Assembly: GCA_905160935.1 (NCBI GenBank)
Contig: CAJHZI010000461.1
Coordinates: 272,501 to 336,500 of the forward strand
Source: Enchytraeus crypticus
Lineage: Eukaryota; Annelida; Clitellata; Enchytraeida; Enchytraeidae
Length of the DNA stretch: 64,000 nucleotides
Reading direction: 5' to 3'
Position 1 is the first letter of the stretch; each line of letters opens with the position of its first letter. The notes under the pieces are model-generated. The model did no database searches. It was not told the DNA's origin and saw only the letters and a list, made by a program, of their open reading frames with translations. Made by a program: the position numbers and the translations under genes. Below are positions 12,801-27,600 of the stretch, one piece after another.

Positions 12801-15688
12801 TTTTGAATCGGGAAACATGGATTTAAACAGATCTCGAGTGTCATCTGCAGAACGCATCGAGGCATGGCTTTTGACCATTTTCAAACAATACAGAATTTCC
12901 ATGCGAAAGACTTGATCTAATAAGTACGCATTCATTTTCAAATGCTCCGACACCGCTGGTCGATGCAACTGCAGCAGTTTTTGATGTCGAGCTAGATGAC
13001 GAGGTTACTTCTACCTGTGAACATTTATCTGCTGCTCCAGCAGCTACTGACGGAGTTTTCTCGAATGCTGCCATGTTCTTTAGATGACTTTTGCTTACAG
13101 AGTGACTTATAATAGATTTTTCCCATGTTACTCAAGGAAAAAGTCTTGAAGCAAACAGTGCAACGAGCACTATGTACATCGTCAGCTGGACGAGAGAGCC
13201 AACTTTTCCACTCATCGTGATAGAGCCAATCAGAATTGAAAACAGTTTTTTTACTAGCCATTAAAATTTTGTATCAGAATAATCTAAAAAAATTACAAAT
13301 CAAGAAAATGTTAATTATTATACATTTAAGGTTATCGGGTTAGATTAGGGTCATTCATTTCAATATATTGCTAAAATTTCAGTCGAAAATGGCACGGCTA
13401 TTGCAAAAAATGCAAGTCATGCTAGCTAGCAAATGATGATGAATATCGTGTAACTAAAAAACTTTAAAATATTGAAAATAAACATACATTAACATTAATC
13501 CAGTTAAAAACTAACCAAAGGCTATTAGCAAAAATTGTTTTCTGTGCACAACTTGCCAACTTTGTCAACTACTGCTTAATAATTTGAAATTTCATGTGAC
13601 AAAACTTAGCACATGCTATTCATTTAAATTAATAATGAGGTCTATAAAAGATGGCAAAACAGTGAGACAAAAACTAAACTTGTTTACATGTTTTAAAGTG
13701 TTGCCAATACTTTCTGATTACTTATTACCCATTACAAACACAAAGCCTAAAATAAAGGTTTAACGACTGCTTCCTATGCAATTTTGCCAACAATTGGCGT
13801 CTTAGTGTTTGAATTTTTCATACTAAAAATGTTAAGAATGCCAAAATTCTATTTTCCCTGACTTTTCCCATTTTCCCTGAGTTTTCCCTGACCACTTTCA
13901 AATTCCCTGACTTTTCCAGGTTTTCCATGTTTTCCAGAAGAGTGGTCACCCTGAGATACAGCTAAATGCTATACCTCGTAACATTGTATGAGATCATCAT
14001 AATATTGTTGTTGGAGATAAAGTATCTAACAACCAGCCTTGGGATTGGATGATTGATCGATACATTGCTCATCAGTGAGTTTGACAGCAGAATGTGTCTA
14101 TGAATTATTTGCTCCCTATGATAGGCCATTTACACTGATTTACAGAAATTTTGCACAACTTACAACATTATACTTTTCTTATGTAATATTTTGCGCTGAT
14201 TTCAAATCTGTTTTTGGTTTTGCTCTATCACCCTCTGTTGCTGAGATATTGAGACTTATATCAATATGAAGTTTTACAGAATTATAATTTTAGGACAAAT
14301 ATTTTGTCATAATATGTATTCTATATATAATTACCAGAACAATACATGAGAGATATGAAACTGTAACGCAATTATCATATAATGTAAGAGAAATCTCAGC
14401 ACAAGAGTTGGGACATCTTTGTAACACTCACCATCACTAGAGCCCTTCTTGCACTTGCGCCCAGAAGACTTTTTATCCTCCTCCGCAACTCCTTCACCTG
14501 CTGACTGCTTGTCCATCTGAGATTTCTGTGACTGTTTCACTTTGGATCCATCTCCTGTGCAACAGTTATCAGCAGCAGCAAATAAAAGTTAATCTCCTAA
14601 GAAACAGTATAATGGAGATGTTCCTAAACTACAGCACAATAAAAAAGTTAATCTACTACACTACAGCCATAAGTAGTGCAAGAGAAAAGTTATTATCCTA
14701 CGTTACAGTTATTTATAAGTATAATCAGCAGCATAGAAAAGTTACTCCAGTACACTATAAGCTATGGTATAGATATCATAATCTCCTACAGAAAAGTTAT
14801 AAGCAGAAATGAAAATCTTCTACAAGAAAGTTATAAGTAGAAATGATAATCTCCTATTTTAGTTATTTATAATCAGCAGTATAGAAAAGTTAAACCAATA
14901 CACTATAAGCTATAGTATAGATATGAGGATCTCCTACATGAAAGTATAAGTATAAATGATAACCTCTACAAGAAAGTTATAAGTAGAACTGATAATCTCC
15001 ACAGGAAAGTTATATGTAAAAATAATGAGAATCTCCTACAGGAAATTTATGACTAGAAATGATAATCTCCTACAGGAAAGTTATAAGCAGCAGAGAAAGA
15101 GAGACAGAATCAGCCAAATATAGATATCAAGAAATAAAACTATAAACCAACTTTACTATTGAATACTATTGCATAATGCATCTAAAAAAGTTCTTAGATC
15201 TAATTCACTAATTTGTTCAAATTATACAATTTCTATCAGTATTTTTCATCCAAATTCTGCTAATTATCATATTTTTCCTTATTTCTAGTTCCTGATAACT
15301 TCCAATTGTAAATGTTTACTCACATGACAGTTTAACTATATTTTCCCTATTAACTATTATATATATATATTTTTTGTATATTCAATCAGTACTGCACAGT
15401 ATACTGTATAATCCTGTACATGAAACTACAGTGGGATCAAAATTAATCAACAGTGAATTTTGTCAATAAACTACTAGTTTCAATTAATCACTTAATATAG
15501 ATTGAAAAAGTATATGCAAATTTTGTGTTTTGATCATTGGCTGTTGGCAGAATGTTATCTAACACTTGAGATATATTAGAACCTGAGGCAGCTGCAGCAG
15601 CAGATTTAGCAGCAGCAGCTGCTGCAGCACGTCTCTGCTGTCTCAGCTGTTCTTCCTTCAGCAACACCAAGTGAGCCCTCTTCTCTTG
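6760..15688 (-). CDS. SPAG1: SPAG1 exons 17-22: Ala-rich/basic linker and RPAP3_C domain
   Basis: Exon 17 encodes [20 protein letters not shown] and a poly-Ala run. Exon 18 is Lys/Ser-rich. Exons 19-22 encode the RPAP3_C domain (residues about 957-1074): [55 protein letters not shown] and [11 protein letters not shown], ending QRFSV. The domain follows the helical pattern of human SPAG1/RPAP3 C-termini, which dock RUVBL1/2. Phases from exon 18 to 22 are all 1 and the joined frame stays open. Confidence 0.9.
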
Positions 15689-18600
15689 CTGATGTCAAAT
15701 AAACACAAAAGGTCAACATGTAGTCAACAAAGTCAACATGTAGTGTCATTTATATCTTTATACATTTATCATTACTGATACTGCATTTGAGAGATAAACA
15801 TCGGCTTTACAGCTTTTTACATTTATAGTCTGTATTTTTGGATTGATTCTGTAGCTTAAATAACGTCACATACGAGTAAACAAGTGTCAGTCAAAAGAAC
15901 CAAACCCTAGAAGTCGTCATGTTTAAAGCTTTTAGCTTTCAAAATCTGGACGTCACAAGTTTATTAGAATTATAGCTAATGGCCTGAAATGCAGATATAA
16001 TATAGTTATAATGGACTCATTCAGGTCAAGAAAAATTTGCTACATAACCAACCATCCTACATAGATATGATTAACAAATCTGTTTGCGATTTTATAAAAT
16101 TCAAAACGATACTAAATGTCATGATATTGCAATAATATTGCATAAATATTTTAGTAATATTGGAAGATTCAACAAGACTTTTGACAAGTAATTCAATCAA
16201 ATGCAGTATTAAAAATAACCAAGCAAAACTTTCCTTAAGTAAGAGACACTCAAACATAAACATTCATTTCTATCAGTATGTACAATCAAGTTCTAGTACA
16301 GGCAACTAATAAAACATTGTAATTAGACACTACACTGGTAGACTTACATCAGCTTCCTTATCTTGCAAAACAGAGGCCAGTTCCTTTTTAGCAGCAGTGT
16401 TACCCTTGTCAATCATCAACAGAGTTTCCAGGTCTATTATACTCTGATCCCACTGACCTAATAGCTGAGATATAACATTCAATATTAAACTGCTTTAGCG
16501 ATACTAGATGGAGTTAAGTACGCCACAGAATACTGCAAAAGTTGCAAAAGATTCAGTATTAGAAAGACAAATTCTCAATTAAATATTACTTCTGAAATTC
16601 AAATAAATAACTTCTAAAACAGTTAATATTTACTACATTGTATCCAGAGACCAAAACAAATAAAACAAGTAGTCTGAATAATTAACCATAGAGCCATGAA
16701 AACTCAAATTAAAGCGCAATTTTAAATCAAGGTAAAATTTCTGAGCTCTATAAAAAAAGCTAACTTCAGAACCAGGCCAGAATTAAAACAGCGTGTCATC
16801 TAAGGGCAATCACTGCACATATACCTCTACCAAATATTAACAAAAGGCTTAAAGTCTGTTTCCTCAAACAAGGATGTTGTCAAGGACGTACCCACAGCAA
16901 ACATCAGTCGGGACGACCCCGAATCCCATGTTGTTAGAAATCGATTCACCGCAGTCAATTTTGAAAATAGGTTTAGGAAATTATTCTAAATTCTTGGTTT
17001 TCAATGTGCATCAAGCATTTAGTAATACAAATATAGAATATAACATTTACAGACGCTCATAGAAAGACTAAATCAGTAGCCTACCCTGTACGCCTGAGCA
17101 CGCCTGAATAAAGCTTTGATGTTCTGAAAGTCCAGACCCAGAGCCTGGTTACAGTCGTCCAGCACGTTGTCATACTAAACACACAATCAACCAATCTACA
17201 ATAGTACTAGTACGTACTAATATAATAATAGTAATATAATAACATATATAGTAAGATAAACAGACTTTGAGTATGAATATGTACCTTGAACTTGCCACTT
17301 GGCAGTGCACTGAAGAAGAAGAAGTAATAGTAATAGTACGATCAGTAACGTGCGCAGATGTCACCCTTCAATCAACGGATCAATCAGAGCAATGTAGGAA
17401 CTAGAGTAGAAATATAATCATTTCAGCGACTAAAAAAGTTAAATCATCTGAACTAGTGTAATGATGAGTAAAATAAAGATAAGCATTATTAGAATGCCCA
17501 TTTTAGATAACTAATGCTCAAAGACCAATGTCTCGTCTGCTCAATGTGGCAGACCAATGACTCATCTGCTCAATGTAGCTGATTATTATATTACCATGTG
17601 ATGTCCAGCCATGCTGTATCAGTTGTATCAACTATACATACGCGCAGGAACCTCAAAGTAGTGCTTTTACTTTTCAATCTTGAGAAGTAAATACTTTTAC
17701 TGTTGAATATGGAAAAAAGAAATACAGTTACATTTCGGTTCTCTTAAAGGAGTACCCTCACTACATGTACTTTGTTGTGGCATAATTGTTATTAGGACTA
17801 AAGTGAAGCATTGATTCTAAAGAATTGTAAATTTAATTGTAAATTAATTAACCCATATAAAAGTGTCCCTAATTTACCGTATTTCAAGCAACTTGGCCCT
17901 GGAAGTTAGTATTTGATCTATTGAGATTAAGCTGGAAATTGAGATTAGGATGGACCCAGTGGCAATGTCGGTAAGATATTCGACCATGGATCAGTATGTG
18001 CGGGTTCAAATCCTGGGCTCGCCCATCACTGACATTACTTTCGAGTGAGGAAACTGACGTCAACATTAGCTTTTTTAGCATTTTAAAGAAGCTAGACAGT
18101 AATATAACAGCAATTGTATGTAAGTGACGTCAGATTAGTCTTTGATTATTTCTTTCACCCATTTGAAAATTACATAGCTTCAGTGGAAATGATAGCTGTA
18201 CTGACTAAAGAGCTTGCTTGTGCTTAATTGATATGAAATGATTTAGTACAGTTAACAGCTTGATTGTTTGATGAGTTGGCTCTAGATTATTGACGAGTTG
18301 GACTGGATAAAAAAATAAACTGTAAAGCTAATGTTAACGCCAGTTTCCTTACTCGAAAGCGATGTCAGTGATGGGCAAGCCAAGGATTTGAACCCAGCAC
18401 ATACTGATCCGCAGTCGAATAACTTGCCGACATTGCACTGGCTCCAGCTAGTTACAAATATTGAAACGATTTAAATCTCACTAAACTTCAAGTCATATAA
18501 CTGTTATTACTGGCTTCAATAAAATATATACCGTTTACTGCGTTATGTATCTGAGATTCACTTCAACTTTGTTGGTATGTTGCCATCCATGTGATTTTGA

Positions 18601-21600
18601 AATAACATATTTCTTACCTTGGTGCATTCTTTGCTACATTTAAAGAAAGTTGAACTGCATACTTTAAAACCGCTCAAAGAGTTAATTTTATCTTGATGGA
18701 TCAAGAAAAAATTAATTGGTAGATGGAGTTATGCATGATAGGAGTGTTTTATAGGAAAGAGCTTTATATGAACAGTGAGCTTCATATGAACACTTGATTT
18801 TAACATTAACCCTCGGATGCAGAACCCCTGGGTCACCCCTGACCCGGGACTAGCATTTTGCCCTATATTTTTTTAACGCTACAAAATAAAATCTTGTCTT
18901 TCTAGGTATTCCTCATTCAATCCATTTTGCATAGGAATATATATTTTTAAAATTGTTTTTTCATTTATCACCTACTCAGTTGCGAGCTGAAATGAAGAGG
19001 TCATAGGACGTCTTATCGAAGGGCTGTGCGATAATTTTATGATAATGGGATCTGTTTGACTTTATATGTACAATAATTTGATGAGTTACATGACCTAACA
19101 GGCCTACAGAATCCTAGCTTTATTGGCCCCTATAGGTCTCTTTACGCAGAATTTGGTCCAAGAAAAGTGTGCAAAATCACATATTCCCAGCTGTCATATC
19201 AAGATCGAAGTTTGCAGAAATACTTTCGATTTTGCGATTTGATGGCGAAGATACTAGAGATAGGAGAAGAGCGGTTGACAAGTTGGCACCCATCAGAAAC
19301 TTGTGGAATTCTTTTACTGAACAATGTCGATCTCTCTACATACCATCAGCTTACGTGACAGTCGATGAACAAATGTTGAGGTTTAGTGGAAAATCCCCTT
19401 TTCTACTGCATATCTAGTCTAAGCCATATCGAAATGGAATGAAGTTTTGGATTTGTGCTGATGCAGAAACGTATTATGTATTCAATCTCAAACCATATCT
19501 AGGGCGGGAGGAAAGAACAAGAACTCAACCTCTAGGTTCAGAGGTTGTTCTCAGTCTCGTGCAACCAATTCAGCAATCTGGCAGAAAAGTCACGTGCGAT
19601 AACTTCTTTACAAGTACACATCTAGCTGACAAACTGTATGAGAAGAAATTAACAATTTTTGGTACAGTCCAAAACAACTCTGAAATAATAGTCTGATAAC
19701 AACCGTGACATTCCACAAAATTTTTTAGCTAATAGGTGAAGAGAGGCTGGTTCATCGTTGTTTGCTTTTAGTGAAACAAAAATAATAGTGTCATATGTTC
19801 CTAAACATAACAGAGCAGTTGTTCTTCTCTCTAGTATGCAAAATGACGACAAGATTGATGGAAAACCCAAAATCCTGACATGATCATGGATTATAATAGA
19901 ACGAAAGGAGGGACTGACTATGTTGACCTACTCTGCCCAGATATACTGTGAAGCGGTCAACTCGTCGTTGGCCATTGTGCATTTTCTATTACTTCTTGAC
20001 ATTGCAGCAGTAAATTCATTCATTGTGTTTCTCCATAACAAGCCTGATTTTCATTCCAAAGAAAGTTGAAAACGCAGGATGTTTATAGAAATATTGGCCA
20101 TGGACTTGATGAAGCTACAACTGCAGTATCGATGGGATAATTCTCAGGGCTTATCTGATCGTATTCTTTCATCCATGAGTGCCATTGGCTACACCTGTGC
20201 AAGTCAGCCTAAACCACCACGGCAAATATCGGAAAGAGATGTTTCTACTGCCCTGCTGCAAGAGACAGGAAAGTGTTCACTGAATGCTCTATCTGTCATA
20301 AAAGTGCCTGCCCTGACCACTCCACAACTACAACTAACATAGAGTGTGCAAATTGTGCAATTGTGCGTTCTTTACCAGTTTGTGTGCATTAATAACTTAC
20401 ATTTTTTCTTTTCAGATTTCATTGAAGTTTTAAGAAGAATCACTGTTAATTCATTAATTAACCTTAATTCACTAAAATAAGAATTAAACTTGTCTGCCCA
20501 AACTAAGTCACTGCATAAACTTAATTATTTAGCAAGGATTAAAATTTAATGAAGTTTCAAAGTTTTTTGCTGATAAGTAACTCTGACATGATCATAAGTG
20601 ACCCTGACATGATGATGATGACGTCCCTGACATCATCTCTCGATGAGGAAATGGACGTTAAATCTTGTATTGTTATTATTACCATTAATTGCAATGATAA
20701 AAATTGAAACTTTGCAAAGTGCTCTATTTCTGGCTTTTTTCTGCAAGTAATTATGACAACAAAAGTCACGGGTCAGGGGTGACCCAGGGGTTTTGCATTA
20801 ACGTCAGTCAAAATAGCTTTTGCATCCGAGGGTTAAAGAGATTGATGAAGAGAAATATTGGAGCATTTACTGAGAGAATTATTACCTGTTTAAGCCTTAG
20901 ATGGCACAAAGCTCTGTTGGTATACGGCACAACTCTATCAGGAAATAACTCTGCACAGCGTGTAAACAACTCCACAGCTTTCTTGAACTCTCCCTACAGA
21001 AAAAGTTAAAGAATAATCCTTAAACCACTACATATGCACAATTTAAAACTCAAAACTACTTTAATATTCAACCGAACAATATGTCATCAAAGAAAATAAC
21101 TACAACAATAAAAGAATAGAAAAATCGAAAGTTATGTAGAACTTAGTAACCATAAGATCCTCTTCACATTATAATTGTCGATCATAAAAAGTAAGTTGTC
21201 TAAATTATTCACTTCTAAGTGTAACGACAATAATGAAAAGTAGACAACATAATCTTTTAATTAAACAGAGAAATTTCTCAGGAAAATCTTCATCCACAAT
21301 CGCACATCAAGGATAGAATATAGTTTATTTGGTCTGCGTATAATATAAACAAAAGCCTATCCAAACCTAGAAGCCTTTGGCTTTAATCAAAGTGCCATCT
21401 ATCAGCTATGCAGCTTTTTGGATGCAAAACTTATATTCAATTTGATTCTAGAATAAAATACATTATTTTCTAACCTTACTAAACAGGCTGTTTCCATCAT
21501 TCTTGCATTTCTCAAACAGCTCCTCATTGGCGGCTGATGTCTCGGCAGATTTAGAAGCTGTAGAGATTGCTTCACCAGCAGTAACGTCTGCAGCAGTTGA

Positions 21601-24600
21601 TTTCAACCCTGTCCCATCAGATGGAAGTGTGTCAGAAGTAGGTACATCTGATGAAGGAACATCTGATTTAGGCACATCTACCTTTGACTTATCACTTTCT
21701 GTTTTTACAGCTGGTGATGATGATGATAATGAAACTGGTGCTGAGGCTGACGTTGGCGTTTTGCTTGAAACATCAGACTTAGCCGCAGCAGACACATCAA
21801 CATTGTTAGATGATACACTAGGTGAATCAAGCACCGACCTAGAGAATGGCCCATAGGAAGAATTGGATGACGTTAGTTGGGAAACACAAGATATCTTAGG
21901 CAGCTTCTCTCGCCAGGCCTGGCCGTAAACCTGTTTCAACATGCTTGAGCACCGGTCACTACCCCGACGAGCAACCACGTCATGAGTTGAACTCGACACA
22001 GTCATATAGTCTACGTACGCTTCGAGAAACCTGCAACACAAATACAAAAGTACATTACGAATATAAAAGTTATTTTAAGATATTCAGTATTGACATGACC
22101 AGCCAGTGCAAATTAGAGTCTGTGTAAGACACCAACACAACTTTAAAGCTACATGGATCAATATCTCCTCAGTTTCTTGATGAAGCTTTGAATTTAATTC
22201 ACATAAGCTCAGAACCTCAAATGAAGAGCAACAACGAGAGAGAGTCAGATAAGCACATTAGTTAATTTAGCCTGTCAACATGGTGTTTACTAGCATTATA
22301 ACAGTAAAAGTATACAACATAGCGTGTCTATAAATTAAAAATAATTACAATTAATTTATAATCATTAATAATTCTAAATTAATAAGGAAAGTATAATAAT
22401 TTATTTAATAATTAATGTAATTAAACAATTGATTAAAATTAAATTAATAATACTTTATTAAGTTTAAATTTAATCATTTATAATTATTAATAATTATAAA
22501 TTAATAAGGAAAGCTCTTAAACATTGATTAACAAGTAATAAATTAAGGATAGGTATGGGAAATAAGCATAATTTAATAAGACAATATAATAAAGATTTAA
22601 GTTTAATAGATGCTAAATTTAGTTTTTGCGTGTGGTGATGTGTATGATCTCGCCACGGATCGTGATTGGTGGAGGAGGAAGGTTGTAAGAGACAACTCTA
22701 GTATCCACAAAGAGACGCCATAGAGTTGATATATAATTATAAATTAAATAATTACATTATTATTCATTATAATTCATAGTTCAAGCATGAGAGTGGAAAT
22801 ATAACAAATCAAGTTAATATACAAATAATAAATGGCAAGAAATAAAAATGCATTCCATGAAGACATCACAGTAAAAGTTCTGAGCCACAAAATCATCAGA
22901 TTCTCTTTCGCAGGATATATTGAGATAAGCGAGGAAGAGGAGGAAGTGGAGTATTGACAACTAACTTGTCCATTAGTTCATAGGCACTGGCTCGCAGGAG
23001 CAGAACTTGTTTATTGTTTGGACATATTGCCATAGATGTATCACAGTCTCTCACACAAGCTCTACAGTCGCCCAGCTTCATGTGGCACGAAGCTCTATTA
23101 GCATACAGCACCTCCAGGTACACACCAGCTGCTTTGTAACCTGAACACAATATACATCATCTCACAGTTGTGTGCTACATCCTATCAGAGAGATGATTAT
23201 ACACCATCTCACAGTTGTGTGCTACATCCTATCAGAGAGATGATTATGCATCATCTCACAGTTGTGTGCTACATCCTATCAGAGAGATGATTATACATCA
23301 TCTCACAGTTGTGTGCTACATCCTATCAGAGAGATGATTATACATCATCTCACAGTTGTGTGCTACATCCTATCAGAGAGATGATTATACATCATCTCAC
23401 AGTTGTGTGCTACATCCTATCAGAGAGATCATAATACATCATCTTGTAGTTGTCTGCTACATCTTATCAGAGAGATCATCATACATCATCTCACAGTTAT
23501 GTGTTACATCCTATCACAGAGATCATTATACATCATCTCACAGTTGTCAGCTACATCTCATCAGAAAGATCATTAACCATATCTCACAGTTGTGTGTTAC
23601 ATCATATCAGAGTGATAGGAGTCAGTGTAAAAGTCAGACAGGCAGCTCAATCACAATCATTCAAGCAGGTTTAGAGAGCTACAGTATCAAATGCGCTACA
23701 TTTATTACAACATTTTATTACAGCCCATACAGTACCATTTGTATAATCCTAAATAGCAATGCATTTTATTCTGGCCATTTGACTTCAGTTAAGGATCTAG
23801 ATTTCTCATATTGAAATTAAAATGCATTCCGATGGTGCAGAGCCGTCTCACAGCTCTATATTCTACTTTGTACATGACGTCGCCTTTAACTCAGTAGCTT
23901 CTTGAATCGTTTTTGCATTATACAAATCTTCGACACTAACTTTTCCTTGCTTTGTGTATTTCTAAATTCAGCTTATATTATCTCATAGTGAGGGGAAAAC
24001 TGAATTAAAGTATAAAGAAAAATGTTAATATTTTAGAACAGAGAAGTCCTTAAAAATTAATTTTGAATGAATTCTCTTAGATCAATCCATAAAGTAATCT
24101 AGAACAAAAATTAACAATGGGAGCTAATAAAGAATAAATTTACTGAATAATTAATTATAAGATTTGTTCTTCTTGCCTTAAAATCGATATTATACAAATT
24201 TAAAATAACATTTCCTCTAATAATGAAATACTTACCGATAAGTAGCTCAATGGCCTTATTGAACTTGTCAAAAGCTTCACCGTATTGTCCTGACTTGTAC
24301 AGTGGATGAGCCTGGTCGATAAGCTTGACAGCATCAGGATAGAGTGACGAATCATATTGCACAGAACTCTCAACATTAGCACTGCTAGCCACAGAACCCT
24401 CAACAATAGCACTGCCAGCCACAGAACTCTCAACACTAGTACTGCTAGCCACAGAACTACTCATCTTATCTGCACAGACTTCATTGCATGATTTGTTGTC
24501 ACTGGAAGTGACCACTGACTCACCACTGGAACACTTACTTGCCACGCTATTGATACTGTAATCGCTTGATTTCTCAGATAATTTATTCACGTCACCATTA

Positions 24601-27600
24601 AAGTTATTCGAGTCTGTAATATTAATTTTTCGCTTGCTGGTCGTAGGATTTTCAGCTGAGCTTTTTTTATCACCTCCTCCGTTAGCTTTACTGTCAGACT
24701 GTTTCACTTCAGTTATCAGCTGTTTGTTGGAAGATGTTTTCTTAGACGCCTCATCATCCTCATCCTCTGATCCACTCACCTCCTCAATAATCATACGACG
24801 ACCTTTCACCTTCTGCTCCGCCAAACTCTTTTCTACCGACTTCAGTAGTTCCTGTAACGTTCAATATAATTACTTAGTAAATCAACAATTAACTATAATA
24901 CTATAGAGATTGACAATATAAGAGAATTTCATAATTATAATATCAAGAGCATTCTATTCATTAAATGTAGAAACTGTAGCACTGTTTAAACGATATATAA
25001 TGTCACAGGAATATTACGAATGCTAGATAATTTAAAGATCCATTCATATGTGGACATGAAAAGGAAAGCGGAAAACAGAGAAGAGTGGAGGCGTTATATA
25101 ACACGAACCTGCCAGTAGGCAGTGCACTAAGAAAGAGGGAGATATAATATGACTGCATTATTTATTCACTGCTAACATAACTGAATCATTTAGACACTTT
25201 TATTACCTAAATGGATCATTTATAACTAAAAAGCACTTTGCAAACCCAAACGCACAAATAGCAGAAACAATTACCTTAGCATTCTTATTATTAGGTTCTA
25301 GCTTCAGTACAGCCTCTAAATCATCCCTGGCCTGAACATATCGCGTCAAACCCTGGTTGGCTGCACCTCGTCGAAATAAGGCTACATATACAATACAATA
25401 TATACAATACAACATGTTGGAGTTTATCTTCACGTCATCAAAACGATGAAATAAGGCTATAACAATACAACATATTGGAGTTTATCTTCACGTCATCAAA
25501 ACGATGAAATAAGGCTATAACAATGCAACATATTAGAGTTTATCTTCACATCATCAAAACAATGAAATAAGGCTACAACAATACAACATATTAGAGTTTA
25601 TCTTCACGTCATCAAAACGATGAAATAAAGATGCCACAATACAACACACTGGAGTTTATCTTTTATTTATTTATTTATTCATTTATCACACGCATTCCAC
25701 AAAAGCTACATGACAAATGTTCTACAATAGAAGAAAAAGCGTACGAACGGAAATTAAGGCCTTAGTGAGGCACTTACATATTCTGAGAGGATAAATCGTA
25801 GGAACCAAATTATATACGCATTAAAAACATATATCAGATAAATTAAGTAATTATGCTTATTCTCTTGAGTCCCATAAAACAGTTGAGAGACAAACAAGTT
25901 TAAAAATTACTGTGAATTATGTGTGAAGTTGTACAATCAAAAGGTCCTTGAATATCACTACCTAAAATCACTGGAATTTAATTAGATGATTTAGAGTAAC
26001 ATAAAAACAACAGAATAACACACTTAGCTAAAAAATTGAAGGAGAACAATAATAGGCTAAAATATAATGTCAAAGCACGTAGCAGTTTCTCATAAATTTG
26101 CTAAGATCAGTTTCGTTAAGCCTTTTCTTAAACGAATCTACAGAGAGAGCATTTACTGTGATAGACGGTATTTGGTTCCATATGTTTATAATCTATTTTT
26201 AAAGTGTTTTAACATATTTGAACACTAGAAAAAGTAGTCGAGTTAAAAATTTTAACATTGCAATGAAAATACAAATAGTTAGTTTGTGACAGTCTAGTCT
26301 CATACTCATGATTGGCAGTTCTGTTGACAAAATATTCTTTATTAATATTGGAAGCAGGCCTGTTGCTATCAGATTGAATATATTTGTATATTAGTTTACC
26401 AATTGCTAATCTAAATAATAAATTAACATTAAAATTAACATTAAATTAACAGTACATTAAAATTTTGATGTAATTCTTTATCATTGCAAAATTTATTTTG
26501 CTCTTGAAGATTTCTTAGTACCTTATTCATTGCAACTTGCAATGGATGCAACATCAATCGACTAGTATTGCCATATATTTCAATACCATAACTAATACGT
26601 GAATAAATAAGTGCATGAAATAACATTAAGCGACAATTAATGGGTAAGAATTTTTTACGATTGAATAGCATTGAATTCGAAGAATTATTTTTTTAGCTAA
26701 TTGATTTATATGTTTGTGAAATGATAATTTATCATCAATTCAAATACCTAGGAACTTTACACTATTAGATCTATTAAGTTCACAGTCATTTATCTTAATT
26801 TTAAGATTATTGGTCTTAATAATTTCATTATCTAGATTAGATGGATAAAATAAAATGAAAGTCAATTTGGCATTATTAACAGTTAGTCGATTACAATTGA
26901 ACCAATTCAATAAATAATTACATACAATATTACCAGTCTTATATAGCTCTACAATTGTGCAGATGATGACAGACTAGTTTCAAACTGACATTTTATACCT
27001 TTTACATTATCCGGTTCCATTTTCAACACTGCATTACAGTCGTCTAAAGCCTTACTCCAATTCTTTAACTTCACATCTAAAATATGCATAACACTTAGCA
27101 TAAGTAATTAATTGTGAATAATTGATGAACTAAAGTAACAAAATGTTTAAATATAATTCCAGCTACTATACTTGGAGCAAGCAAATCTGTTCTATGTAAT
27201 ATGAAGTTATCTGATATCATCCTTAAATAATAATACAGACAATGCACCTTGATTATTACCATTATTCTATTACTATACCCCTTTGCAGAGAATTAAAGTT
27301 ACTAATACCTCCGTTCATTTTCAAAATCTTGTTCTTCACGTTTTCAATTAGCCTTAAAACTTTGGAGTCGTATTTGATCAAAACCTTGATTTCAAATCCT
27401 ACATCACATTTCTTTCCTTCAGATTCGTCAGATTAGGTAAATGTGTCCACACCTTCCTAGAAATTTAAACACAATTCTTTCAAATTCTATACTTCATTCT
27501 AAGCATGATAACTGTAATTCATTATTCCATGAGTTGCCTTCTTCTTCTCTCAACCATTTGTAGAAAGTCAAAATTTCTCTAGCACGTGTTGTTTGCAATT

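Noticed and set aside
21503-21856. Plus-strand 117-codon frame
   Set aside because: Antisense shadow of the Ser/Asp-rich SPAG1 exon 13.
23356-23814. Plus-strand 152-codon frame
   Set aside because: Produced by the 47-bp minisatellite; 47 is not a multiple of 3 and the peptide is a frame-cycling repeat.
24634-24906. Plus-strand 90-codon frame
   Set aside because: Antisense shadow of SPAG1 exon 11.
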